Shown here: positions 11,236 to 20,888 of the stretch, piece by piece
Numbering within the stretch: position 1 is the first letter of the stretch
Layout: the number at the start of each line of letters is the position of its first letter
Assembly: GCA_009760855.2 (NCBI GenBank)
Contig: WPIO01000291.1
Location: forward strand, 1-64,000
Reading direction: 5' to 3'
From: Cristatella mucedo
Lineage: Eukaryota; Bryozoa; Phylactolaemata; Cristatellidae
Length of the DNA: 64,000 nucleotides
The notes under the pieces: model-generated
What the model saw: only the letters and a program-made list of their open reading frames with translations
The model's database searches: none
What the model was told of the DNA's origin: nothing
Translations under genes and position numbers: made by a program

Positions 11236-12449
11236 CTGAAACGACGGCGGCGTCGGTCGCGGGTGGTAAAGTGTGCACAGACTTTTCAAGAATGGCGAGC
11301 GCGAGACCTGCAACGGCTGTTTAAGCAACTTGCGGCGGTCTTAGCTCTTGTCTTAGCTCTTGTCTTAGCTCAAGTCTAAATAATTTCGGGCTGTGCGGCG
11401 CTTCAGGTGACGGCGACGCTATCGCGTTAAAAGACAGTGTTGACTTTCTTTCTGCAGCCGCTACCACAAAGTATTAAACACTGCTGCTGTTGCTTATATT
11501 AGACTTGCAAGCTCCCGGCTAAATGGCGACATCCCTTCACCATTTCTTCTCCGATCTTAATGCAAGGTTGCCTATAGTGCTTACATTAATTAGACCAAAT
11601 TGGCATAGATCGATGTTTTTCAATGTTCTTAGAGGGGTCGGATTAGCGTGAGTGGCCAGCGAGGGCTGGTAGCTAACGAGCGATATCGTTTGTTTTCAGC
11701 TTCGCTGCCCCCCTCTCCGATGACACATGACGCCCGACAGTTTTTCGGCTGAGAAGCGCTCACTGCCGGCCCAGGGCGAGACTTTGGAAAAGCTGATGTT
11801 TGCTCTAGTGTGGTATACTGACGTTCATTTTAGAGTTAGATGTGAACCTCAATACTGCTGTGTTGGTACATGATAAGGCGGACGCGTTTTGGGACAGGAC
11901 TGTGATGCCGTTCTGTCACGACGGATCTTCAGTTGCACCAATCAGCGTCGACCTCGGCTTTTCTTTTGCATCCCGTGTGGCGTGCCCACTCTGCGACCAT
12001 CCGCACCTGCATCTTGCGCCTGTCGAGTTGAGCGGCGTACGAAACGTAGAGCATGGTACTATCCACAATTCACCACGACCCAGTTGAATGAAGCAAACCA
12101 ATCCCTCGAAAACCAATCGTAAATCCTGTGCAAGGAGGAGCTTCATTATGGACTACACTCGGTGCACTGAGCAATAACGAAATTTCACGATGGTAGGGGC
12201 TTTCGCACGATGTACAAGTAAAATGGTCAGGCCAGTACTGCAATCCACTCAGGTTCATCCGAGAATCCAGTGGAAATCGGATCCGCGAAGCTACAGTTTT
12301 GATTGCATGTTTAAGTGTACTGTGTGTAAAGTGCACCAAAAAAAACTTCACAATATTTCACACTATTGATTTCGGAGTTCTTACTAATATCACGACAAAG
12401 ATTACGGTGACGTCATCGTGCTGCTTCAGCTAGACTGAGTGAACGTTTG
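11236..12449. other. intron 2 sequence with a dispersed-repeat copy
   Basis: Intronic. A degenerate element at about 12215-12345 shares blocks (CAATCCACT, GGAAATCGGATYC, TTTAAAG/TGTAA) with 13795-13905 and, in the opposite sense, with 14780-14905 and 16560-16690. Confidence 0.5.
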
Positions 12450-13009
12450 GAAAAACAATACATCTAGCAGATGAGGCTCTGGCGATGTTCGAAATTATGG
12501 TTGTCCGACGTGTTCGGTCTGCGTCGAGTTGTGGTCACGTGTCATTCAGCCGTGGAGTGCCACACGGTTTCGTTCTCGGGTATTTACTCTTTTCCATTTA
12601 TACCGAGCCTCTTAGAAAAGTGATTCGGACCCATGTGATCAACCATCACGTCTATGCTGACGATATGCAGCTGCATTTGACATTTAAACCATCTGAATAA
12701 AATATCTCCGACTGTAACTCCATAAAGCCACAAGTACTAAGTGGGTGTTGCAGCACAGTTGTCAAATGTGTACTCAAAGCCTGTACAGCATCTGACTAAC
12801 TGAATGCTAGCCTTGCACACATTCAATCTTGGATTCCCACTAATTTCCTGAAAATGAACGATGATAAAGCCGAACTCGTACTCATAGGACACCCGAAGCA
12901 TTCGGCATGGAGATTTCGCGGCCACATCCAGAAATAGTCACCACGTTCGATCTCTGTCTAGGATTAGGGACTGGGTGCGTAAGACAATAGCTGACCAGAA
13001 ATTTCACTA
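12450..13009 (+). mobile_element. LINE family 2 RT fragment with a nested minus-strand family 2 tail
   Basis: Plus frames give ADEALAMFEI, SRGVPHGFVLGYLLFSIYTE, a degenerate YADDMQLH and LTFKPSE. The frame then breaks at about 12703-12786, where the plus strand shows the same non-coding tail that flanks the minus copy at 7810. Coding resumes with NASLAHIQSWIPTNFLKMNDDK at 12800-12870. The interruption is therefore a small family 2 fragment in reverse orientation. Confidence 0.75.
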
Positions 13010-13195
13010 AAAAATAAAAAAAAAACACTAGCTTATTTAACAGCCTCTTTATGTTTAGCGGCAGTAGAGCCTCAAAGGCTATCGCCACCGCTTGCAGCAC
13101 CAGTGAAAGATCGCTCGCTGCAGGAATTCGAACCCACGACCTCGGGACCGCTGTCTGAAGTGAACAAATTTAATTCAGTTCTAGCTGAGCTACCA
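13010..13195 (-). repeat. SINE-A copy, inserted in LINE family 2
   Basis: The reverse complement shows the GGTTCGAATTCC-type B box, the GCTGCAAGCGGTGGCGATAG body and an AGGCTGTTAAATAAGC tail with an A/T-rich end. LINE family 2 RT sequence lies on both sides, so the SINE landed in the LINE. Confidence 0.75.
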
Positions 13196-13740
13196 AAAAA
13201 CTGTCGAGTATATCCGTAGTTGGGAATGAATTTGGCTGCAGGGTTGGTTAATAAATCCTTGAGGTACCGCCACGTGTCTCCTTTGCCAAAGTGCTCGGAT
13301 AGCTTCCGGTTGATAGACTGCTACAAAGCAATATTCTTACTCTGAGCCACAAAGCCTGCCATGGCTCGCACTCTTCACACGTAGCTGGGCTACCGAACCA
13401 GTTTAAGCCTCTTCTTTACTCAGATCACGTACGGACAATAAATTAGCTGTTCCATTCTTTTATTTGTAGAGTATTGGCAACAGAAGGTTTTATTCTTCAG
13501 ATCCTTAGCTGTGGAGCTCACTCGCACAACTTATGCAATGACATCATCCCTCCTGCTGCCGACAGAGGCACGCTCTTTTCAGCCGTCCCGAGGTACTACT
13601 TCTATGGTTTCTTGACTGCCTTTCTGACTTAGCTATGCTTCCCACTTTATCTTTGCTTCGTCAAATAAATTCTGATGACTACCACAAGCGTGCTAAGAAC
13701 CGCTAAGGCTTAGAATTCTCTACCGAAAATTCTGCAGCAT
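13196..13740 (+). mobile_element. LINE family 2 C-terminal relic (continuation)
   Basis: Several frames give decayed matches to the C-terminus of the 402-residue family 2 ORF: SHKACHGSHSSHVAGLPNQF, a 'TLFSAVPRYYFYGF' block and 'LCFPLYLCF'. This is most simply the same element as 12450-13009, split by the SINE. Confidence 0.6.
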
Positions 13741-15202
13741 AGCACCCACGCGAAGCTATACACGGAGACAATAATATAATAATCGACAGAAATGACCCGG
13801 GCCAATACAGCAATCCACTGCAATCCACCTCAAACCGACCAGAAATCGGATTCACCTAGCTCCAATTTCGATGGCATGCACTGTGTTTAAAGCGAATCCC
13901 CATAATTTCAAGCCATCGGGCATGCGAGATGTCTGGAAATGCACACCAATTAATGGCAATAGCCTGAGCTAATTTTTCTACAGTAAAAGCGTCACTAAGA
14001 CATCTTAACTTTCATTTGCAGCCACATTTGCGTCATTCTGTTGACGCTGACGTCTAAAGTTGGGTGTTGGCAAACTTGCTGCCGACTTAAGAGTGGCACC
14101 GACTTCAAGTCATTATGTCCACAGATAGTTCTCTCACTCTCCGTAGCCCCAATAAGTGTGGGCAGGTAACAAGGCCAGAAAAGGAGCATGCCAAACGGTC
14201 GTAGTCGTATCATTTAAATTCTTGTCTTCGAAAACTAGTCTTCTAGTATACTTGCAAAACAGAGGAGGCATAGTAGGATCCACGTAACTGTATCATAAAA
14301 GACTTCCCTTTCTATTAGATTATTGCAGCGAAGATATGCTAATAATAATAATAAATTTGATATAGCGTCCTCGGAGAAATAAATCTGAGCAAATCCATTG
14401 TCGCTGAAGCAAGCAGTCAAATTTTACCCCTATACGTGAAGTGTTCGCTGAGTTATTGGATATACGAGGCACATATTTGTATTTCGAAAGGTACCCTAAA
14501 CACACATTCGATTGATTGTCGGACTGGTTTTATAAGTATTTTCTTGACATTAAGACTCTTAATTTTTGGGCACACAATTTAAACAGAGTTTACTGTAGCA
14601 CAATCTAAACTGGATTGGGCTACAGTACAGATTGTGCTACAGACTGTCGCGCATTCCATTTCTGTTTGATTTGCCACTGATTTAACAAATTGCAGTAAAG
14701 GCCTTGGTAACTGCCTTCAATTGCGGCACATTGCCACCGCAGTTCGCACGGGCTTGCAATTTTTGGATAGACTTTAAATAGAGTGCGCTATTATATACAA
14801 TTAAAATGAGAGCTTCGTGCAGCCGATTTCCGTCAGATTTGCAGTGAGTTATGGTTGATTGCCAGATTGACCCGAGCCATTGCCATTTGATGGTATGCAT
14901 TAGTATGAGACCGTATGTGTGCAATAGATTGGGAGTTTTATGGTGCAGTTTAAGTACAATGCTTTGTAGTACTCAATCAAAATTGAAGAATTATGCGTCT
15001 ATTCCAGAGTGAATTGCAGCTTATTGCTGCAGTACTAGCCCGGTCCCTTGTACTCGATTATAGTGCATAGCAAGTGGATGGGCATGCCGATTTCGGATAA
15101 AAGTGTATGGGTGCACTGTTACGAGGATTGGTGCAATATGCAATCTAAATTACAGGCTCTAGCGTAAGATTAAATTTAAGGTCGCTTTTTTGTGGATAAT
15201 AA
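13741..15202. other. intron 2 sequence; dispersed repeat copies and a perfect inverted repeat
   Basis: No gene. It holds copies of an unnamed dispersed repeat (13795-13905 minus, about 14680-14905 plus, perhaps 15005-15140) and a perfect 14-bp inverted repeat (14593-14606 with 14629-14642). Confidence 0.5.
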
Positions 15203-15905
15203 CAATAATAATAACGATAATAATAATAATAGTAATGCACTGGATAAAGCGCCCTCAGAGAACTCAATCTCTTTCTAGGCGCTTTACATTTGCTGCTAAG
15301 GGAAACGCGATTAAATGGTGAGTAATATCATGCTTGATAAACAACATGAATAAATGGTTAGGGGCGACATGCACAGGGTCAGCATGCAAGTGTGGTTAGT
15401 GGCAGCATGCACAGTGTCAGCAAGCATAAGCACATAAAGGACGAATCACAGGGACTCACTAAATGCTGTCCTAAATAGGTGTTTTAAGTTCTTTTTGTGG
15501 TCAAGTCAAGGAATGTTCTGACGCAAGTCGGGAGTGAGTTCCAGGCTTTGGGAGCGTACGAGCTAAATGCACGGTCTCCAAAGGATTTGAGGCTTGTACG
15601 AGGTATTGGTAAACTGTTGGATTACGAAAAGCAGGTGGTACGATGCTTGGCCTGGTGCGGGAGTAGATCTGGGTGAAAGGCTGGAGCCAAAGAATGAAGT
15701 GACCTAAAAGTGAGCGACAAAACCTTGAAGTCGATGCGTTGCTTGACTGGGAGCCAGTGCAGGTCGGCAAGAAGTGGTGTGATCTGGCAACTGCAAAGCT
15801 CTCGACAGACAAGCCTAGCTGCACAGTTTTGCACCAGCTGCAATCGCCTAATTGCACATGCCGATAGGCCAGCAAGCAGTGATGCGTCCATGCGTTTGAA
15901 CATCC
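15203..15905 (-). mobile_element. LINE family 1 3' fragment, left arm of a head-to-head pair
   Basis: From an ATT-type tail at 15203 the minus strand reads 3' untranslated sequence and then the C-terminal ORF: RLQLVQNCAARLVCREL, LHWLPVKQRIDFKVLSLTF and SSLEHSL-like ends. It stops near 15905, where a plus-strand copy begins at almost the same point of the element. Confidence 0.85.
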
Positions 15906-16546
15906 CGTCTCGAATTCTTTAACTCACTGCTTGCTGTTCTACAAGCCTGTGCAATCAGGCGCTTACAGTTGGTGCAAAACTCTGCAGCTAGGCTTGACTG
16001 TTGTGAGCGTCGCAATTGCCACATCACACCAGTTTTTGCCGACCTGCTCTGTCTCCCAATCAAGCAGCGAATCGACTTCAAGGTTCGGTCACTTACTTTT
16101 AGGTCCCTTCATTCTCTGGCTCCAGCCTACCTATCAGACCTACCCCACCGAGCGAAGAATCGTGCAAACAGCTGTTCTGACTCGAATCGTTTAGCCATAC
16201 CTTGTACGAACCTCAAAACCGTCGGAGACCGTACCTTTAGTTCCTATGCTTTCAAAGCCTAGAAATCACAAGCGACGCACGTCACAACGTCCCCTGACAT
16301 GACGAAATTTAAAAATAAGCTTAGAACGCATCTGTTTATAACAGCCTTTGGTGGATCTTTGTGATTCGTCCTTCGTGTGCATGTACCTGCTTACACTACG
16401 CCTGCTGCTTGCAGTTGTTACGGCTGAACATTTGGTAATGCTTTATGTGTAACATCTGTAAAGTGCCTGAAGAGAGAGAGAGAGATTTACTTCTCTGACG
16501 GCGCTATACAAAAGCATTATTATTATTATCATTAGTAAGGATTGGG
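15906..16546 (+). mobile_element. LINE family 1 3' fragment, right arm of a head-to-head pair
   Basis: Plus reading gives RLQLVQNSAARLDCCERRNC, a 'PIKQRIDFKVRSLTF' block, 'KTVGDRTFSSYAFKA', then 3' untranslated sequence with a short GA repeat (16471-16486) and an ATT tail. Stops are present. Confidence 0.85.
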
Positions 16547-17682
16547 GATGCACAATGGCTTAAAATTATGAGGATGCACTCTGAAAATAGTACGCTGTAA
16601 TATACTGTCTAATTTGGAGCTTGCTGCAGCCGACTTCTGGTGGATTTGAGTAGATTATAGAGCTGACTTAGGCCATTGCAGACAAATGCAGTATATTATA
16701 CAAAAATGTCAATGCCTGTTGTCCTGAAAACGCCCGAGTACACAGTTCACCGAATGTACTGTGCTACGCAGTGTAAAATAAAGGTTCTTGAGTAGTATTA
16801 CTGGTCCCTTTGAGGGGGCTGGATAGTGGATAGTGGTATTCGCACGGACCAAGGCAGTCGATTGCAGCACACTGCACGAGAACACACGAGCACCAGGGTG
16901 CACAATGGTGCATCTAGATAGCTTAGCGTGACAAGGAATTCAAATATTAAGGTGTCTAGCCAATTTTAGGTGGAATTTTTTAGGGTGAATTAGAATGTGC
17001 TGTAAGGAAAGGCTTTCGCTTTTTGCAGCAAGTTGAATGAGATTTTTCAAGCACAAGAGTGAAATGCTCCGTGGTTGTGAGCAATGAACTTCCAGCTGAC
17101 CCTCGATTAGGGAACTATGAGCTTGGCCACTGACTTGGAACTGAGAACCCCTTATTCTATAGCCGCAATAAGTAGATGCGTTTGATCTTCGTGACTTAAG
17201 CTTACTTTGTCGAACGAGATTTTCATGGCTTACAACATATCCAGTATTTAAGGCTCGACCGAATATTTTTAGAGCTCGACCGAAGTCAATCTTTTGGGGC
17301 CACAATTTGCCACTCTGTGAGTCTTAGCGCGCTGTGCGTGAGCTGCTGTACTTTGTAAACGCGTCTGTCGGAAGAAAAGTTATCAGCCGTAATATACTGG
17401 CAATTCTTCACGCTTTTTGCAATATTGCGTTGCTGTTAGGGCTGCCTGCAGGATATCCTTTGCTGTGTCTGAACCGTTCGGCGTACTATTGCATACACAT
17501 ATCGTGCGTTGTGCCTCTACCAAAACTTAGGAGGGTCACACGGACGAAACAACCGCGTAAAATTCGGTGGGCGCATTATAAGGAAGGTGTACTCATTCGA
17601 CCGTATACCTATTTATATGTTGTTACAGCACCTCGTTGTGGCAGTCACGTGACGCAGGATCGGGACGACCGTCGTTTCAATA
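16547..17682. other. intron 2 sequence; one dispersed-repeat copy, no gene
   Basis: About 16560-16690 matches the unnamed dispersed repeat of 14780-14905 (GCAGCCGACTTCTGGTGGATTTGAG block). Nothing else was recognised. Confidence 0.5.
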
Positions 17683-17880
17683 ATAATAAAAACTACTAAT
17701 AATTATGATGTAGCGATCTCAGAGAACTCATTCTCTTTCTACGCACTTTAAATTTGTTGAATAGGAAGCACGATCAAACGGTTAGTGGTAGCGTGCTCAG
17801 TAAACAACAAAAATAATATGGTTAAGGGTGACATGAACAAGGTCAGCATGCAAGTATGGTTACACTGATTGAATGCTGTA
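17683..17880 (-). mobile_element. LINE family 1, 3' tail only
   Basis: An ATT-type tail (as AAT on the plus strand) is followed by AGAGAACTCATTCTCTTTCTA and the GACATGAACAAGGTCAGCATGCAAG blocks of the family-1 3' end. Confidence 0.75.
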
Positions 17881-18431
17881 AAAAGACACCGCTAAACTAA
17901 TGCAACCCTTGTTTAAGAGCGGAAGACATATTTACAGCAACTATAGATACCCTTCGAAGGCTCTTGGCCTAGACCAACATTGCAGTCGGCATGCCGGCTA
18001 AACGCACGGCCCACCACGAGCCCTGGTGAGAGCCGGCGCACGTGTAAGTCGCACGAACCATAGATTCTGCGATCGGCAATCGAACTTACCAAAGTCACAA
18101 AAAAGTTTGAATTGCAACAGGCACGTCAGCAATGAGATACGAGTACACCTCTAATCTGCAGAACGCTTCTAACACAGGTCATAGCAACTTCACAGCTAAT
18201 CACCCAGTCAACCTCGAAGTGACCATATTTTCCCCTAGCAGCGTCGCTCTCGATCTATCGACGCATGCGAAGCACACAACGCCATGCGGCCGACCTCACG
18301 CCATTGCACTCGATGGCTGAACCAGTAGTCGGGCTCGTTCGCTTCTCTGCATTACAACCCTTCTCCACTAGAGAAGCTCGACAGGCGAGTAGCCGGCACA
18401 GCGACGAAGCGCGTGCCGGACGCGAAGTTAC
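17881..18431. other. intron 2 sequence, no feature recognised
   Basis: Intronic, between the LINE tail and exon 2. Confidence 0.4.
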
Positions 18432-18575
18432 CTGCGAGGATACCAAAGCCCAGGTAGACCTGCCACAGCTCCTGAGCGAAAATCGAAGCCACCACTCCGG
18501 CTGCAGCAAGCAGCGATCCGACCGCGGTGACCAGCCGAAAGCCAAGCCTCTCGGCTAGAGGCATGGCGACGAGGC
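18432..18575 (-). CDS. transporter exon 2 (TM2-TM3)
   Basis: The acceptor TTGCAG precedes 18575 and the donor GTAACT follows 18432, giving a 144-base exon. It codes for LVAMPLAERLGFR, the cytosolic loop 2-3 of MFS proteins, followed by two helices (VTAVGSLLAAAGVV and LWQVYLGFGILAG). Both junctions are phase 1 and join exons 1 and 3 without a stop. The size and position match the small second exon common in SLC16 genes. Confidence 0.88.
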
Positions 18576-18997
18576 CTGCAACGCACGACGCACATCCGGC
18601 CCGCACTTACCCAGGCCAGCCGGCTGCTGCGGCTTAGGCGCCGGTGGCTGTTGCTCGCAGCTGCGGCGGCGCTATGCTAGCCACCACTAGCTCCATCCGC
18701 CTCCCCGAGTCCGTCTAGACAGCTTCCGCTCGTTCGCGTGCGACGAACGACAGAGACTCGCTCACCCAGAGCCTCGCTCAACTCAAGCACAGCTGGTTTG
18801 TTCTGGTTGCACGGTAGCATGCATGTCGACGCACGAAACTCACCCGTATCCGCTGGGGCGGTCGGTTCGAGTCGTGCTTCGAACGCTTGGACTGTGGCAA
18901 GCGACCTCAAAGAGTGACACCAGTTACGAAGGAGTGGATCGCAGGGCAAATACGACTGTCAAAGACACCTCAGCAGTTAAGCGTGAGCGCTTAACGA

Positions 18998-19100
18998 AGG
19001 GAAAGTGAGGGGAGAGAGAGAAAGAGGGAGAATGAGATAAGAGGAGTGAATGAATGAGGCAAGAGAGTGAGAGGAAGAGTGAGGGTGAGAGATAGGGGGC
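18998..19100 (+). repeat. purine-rich (GA)n-type tract
   Basis: An almost pure A/G stretch (GGGGAGAGAGAGAAAGAGGG and similar) in transporter intron 1. Confidence 0.8.
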
Positions 19101-19199
19101 ATACGCAGCTCGCCGTGCTGTTCGCCGAGCAGACAGCTGTACAACTGTAGCACAGCGCCGGCCTGACTCAATTTTAGGGTGAACAAGAGCTGCTCGGCA

Positions 19200-19585
19200 G
19201 GAAACACCTCTGTCCTAGAGCGTTGAGCAAGAGGACGTAGCCGTCGTAGTAGGATCATGAGGTTATTGAATCGCCTGGCCTGTCAACCCTATAGTCCCGC
19301 CTAGCAATTTAAGAATAGGGCAACGCTTGCCAAAGGTCGCTATGGCCCCCAGCCGTCCTAGAGTTTCCGTGAGAACGAGAAAGGTGGCTGAAAAGTACAT
19401 GTGTCCTCTAGGATGCAACGGGCTTGATGGACGGTTTCCGTGAGAACGATGGAGGTGGCGGAAGAGCACATGCGCTCTCGAGCTGTGAGCAAGAGGACGC
19501 AGTAAGATCATGAGGTGATTGATATTGGCTGACTTGTAAACCCCATTGTCCGGCTAGTTTTATAATGGTGGGGCGACGCTTGCTC
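19200..19585. repeat. imperfect duplicated blocks in intron 1
   Basis: GAGCAAGAGGACGYAG--AGGATCATGAGGT and the following block ending GGGCAACGCTTGCC / GGGCGACGCTTGCTC occur twice (about 19225-19335 and 19485-19582). GTTTCCGTGAGAACGA occurs at about 19362 and 19434. The origin is unknown. Confidence 0.65.
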
Positions 19586-19859
19586 GGGGTTCCTTCTTCG
19601 TCTAAGGCTCCGTTTTGACGCCGTCACCGGTAGTTGCCGGTCTCGTTTCCTCTTAAAGCATGGGAGGAGGGCGGGCTGTTCACAGGCGATGGACGAGACA
19701 GAGAGTCAACATCAGGAGAATTCGGTGGACGCCGAATACGGTCGTATAGCGCCGATGGCTTGCTTTTGGTGCTTGTGTTCTCTGTGTGTGTGTGTGCACA
19801 TGGTCCCGGCATTGGGATTTGCCGATGCGAACGAGGAGTAGTTCGGTGGGGTGTGTGAG

Positions 19860-20395
19860 CTATTTCGGTGGTTCGGGCACTCCGCCTATTTGGGTCCTTC
19901 CCCACTACAGACGTAGGTAGCCTATGTGCGGAGACATGTCCCCCCTCGCAAGAGTGCTTGAGGGAGTGTGTAAGGTATTCCTACCGTTGAAGGTGGAAGC
20001 GGAGCCCTAGTTCTCCAATCAGGGCCTAAGCTCCGGTTCGGACTCCGTCTATTCGGGTCGTTCACCACTATAGACATAAGTAGCCTAAGTTCGAGGACGT
20101 ATTCCTAGGGGAAGAGCGCCTGGTGTAGTGTGTGAGGTATTCCTGCCTCCATGGTGAAAGCGGAGCCCTAGTTCTGCAGTCAAGGTCTAAGCTCCGGTTC
20201 GGGCTCCTCCGTATTATTTGGGTGGTTCCCCACAATGGACGTAGGTAGCATAAGTTCGGGGGTCATATTTCCCCCGAAAGTGAGCTTGTACTGTTGTCAG
20301 CCTGCGAGGAGTGTGGAGGATAAAACTGAGCTAGACGTGCAGTGACACTGCACTTGCGAATAAAGCTCAGTAAAATCCCCATATTCGCGTGTCTC
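19860..20395 (+). repeat. tandem array of about 170-bp units, possibly LTR-like
   Basis: Two and a half imperfect units begin near 19866, 20038 and 20206. Each carries GACGTAGGTAGCCTA-like, GGTATTCCT and GCGGAGCCCTAGTTCT blocks. The array ends in AATAAAGCTCAGTAAAATCCCC, which contains an AATAAA. The layout resembles the enhancer repeats plus poly(A) signal of an LTR, but no retroelement coding or primer-binding site was found nearby. Confidence 0.5.
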
Positions 20396-20692
20396 GCTTT
20401 CCAATTCACACCAAGACCTCACGACCCCTTAGTAACGATAAGCATACCAGCACCAGAAACACTCGTTTCGTGGCGGCCTTCTTATTGCGCGTAGGTGCGA
20501 ACCGAATCACATTGGGTTTCGCCGCTCGGTAAGTGGCAGGTTACGGCTACTCTGCCGAATCTTCGGCGTAACACGACTGAGGGCGGCCATCTTAAGGGGG
20601 CGGGACGAACCACTCACACCCGTACCTCCTCACCCGTCACAAGGTGGGCTAATGCAGTGCGCTAGGCCCCCATGTAAGCACCGGATACTGAC

Positions 20693-20888
20693 TGCCCAGG
20701 AATTGACACGAGCCTCGCAGACTGCCAATCCACGACAGTTCGCCGCTCGTCGCATTCGGAAAGACGGCGGCGTACGAGACGGTCGAGATGCCGATGCAGC
20801 CAATCGAGAAGCCGATGCTGAGTGCCTGGCAGAGGAACGACGCCACCAGGATGACCCAGGCGTAGCCGCGGTCTCGCCGGCTCCCCAT
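20693..20888 (-). CDS. transporter exon 1 (start codon, TM1)
   Basis: The ATG at 20888 sits in GCCGCCATGG, an ideal animal start context. The exon codes for a short basic N-terminus, then DRGYAWVILVASFLCQ and a hydrophobic helix, and ends in SCQFLG. DRGYAW occupies the place of the SLC16 signature [D/E]G[G/S][W/F][G/A]W and departs from it at the second and fourth residues. The donor follows 20693 (GTCAGT), leaving one base for the next codon. A near twin of this exon lies at 36220-36010. Confidence 0.85.

Larger units (their letters stand above)
6237..20888 (-). other. SLC16/monocarboxylate-transporter-like gene (whole gene, four exons)
   Basis: Four minus-strand exons assemble with canonical GT-AG junctions, all in phase 1: 20888-20693, 18575-18432, 11235-10053 and 6415-6237. 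The product would be about 567 residues, usual for the SLC16 family, with an N-terminal six-helix half, a long Ala/Ser/Thr-rich central loop and a C-terminal six-helix half. Family proteins are plasma-membrane MFS carriers, many moving lactate, pyruvate or related monocarboxylates with protons; the substrate cannot be read from sequence. The summed exon length is one base over a multiple of three because of a frame break in exon 3. The introns are full of LINE and SINE debris, including family-1 LINEs in intron 3 and in intron 2. Confidence 0.85.
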
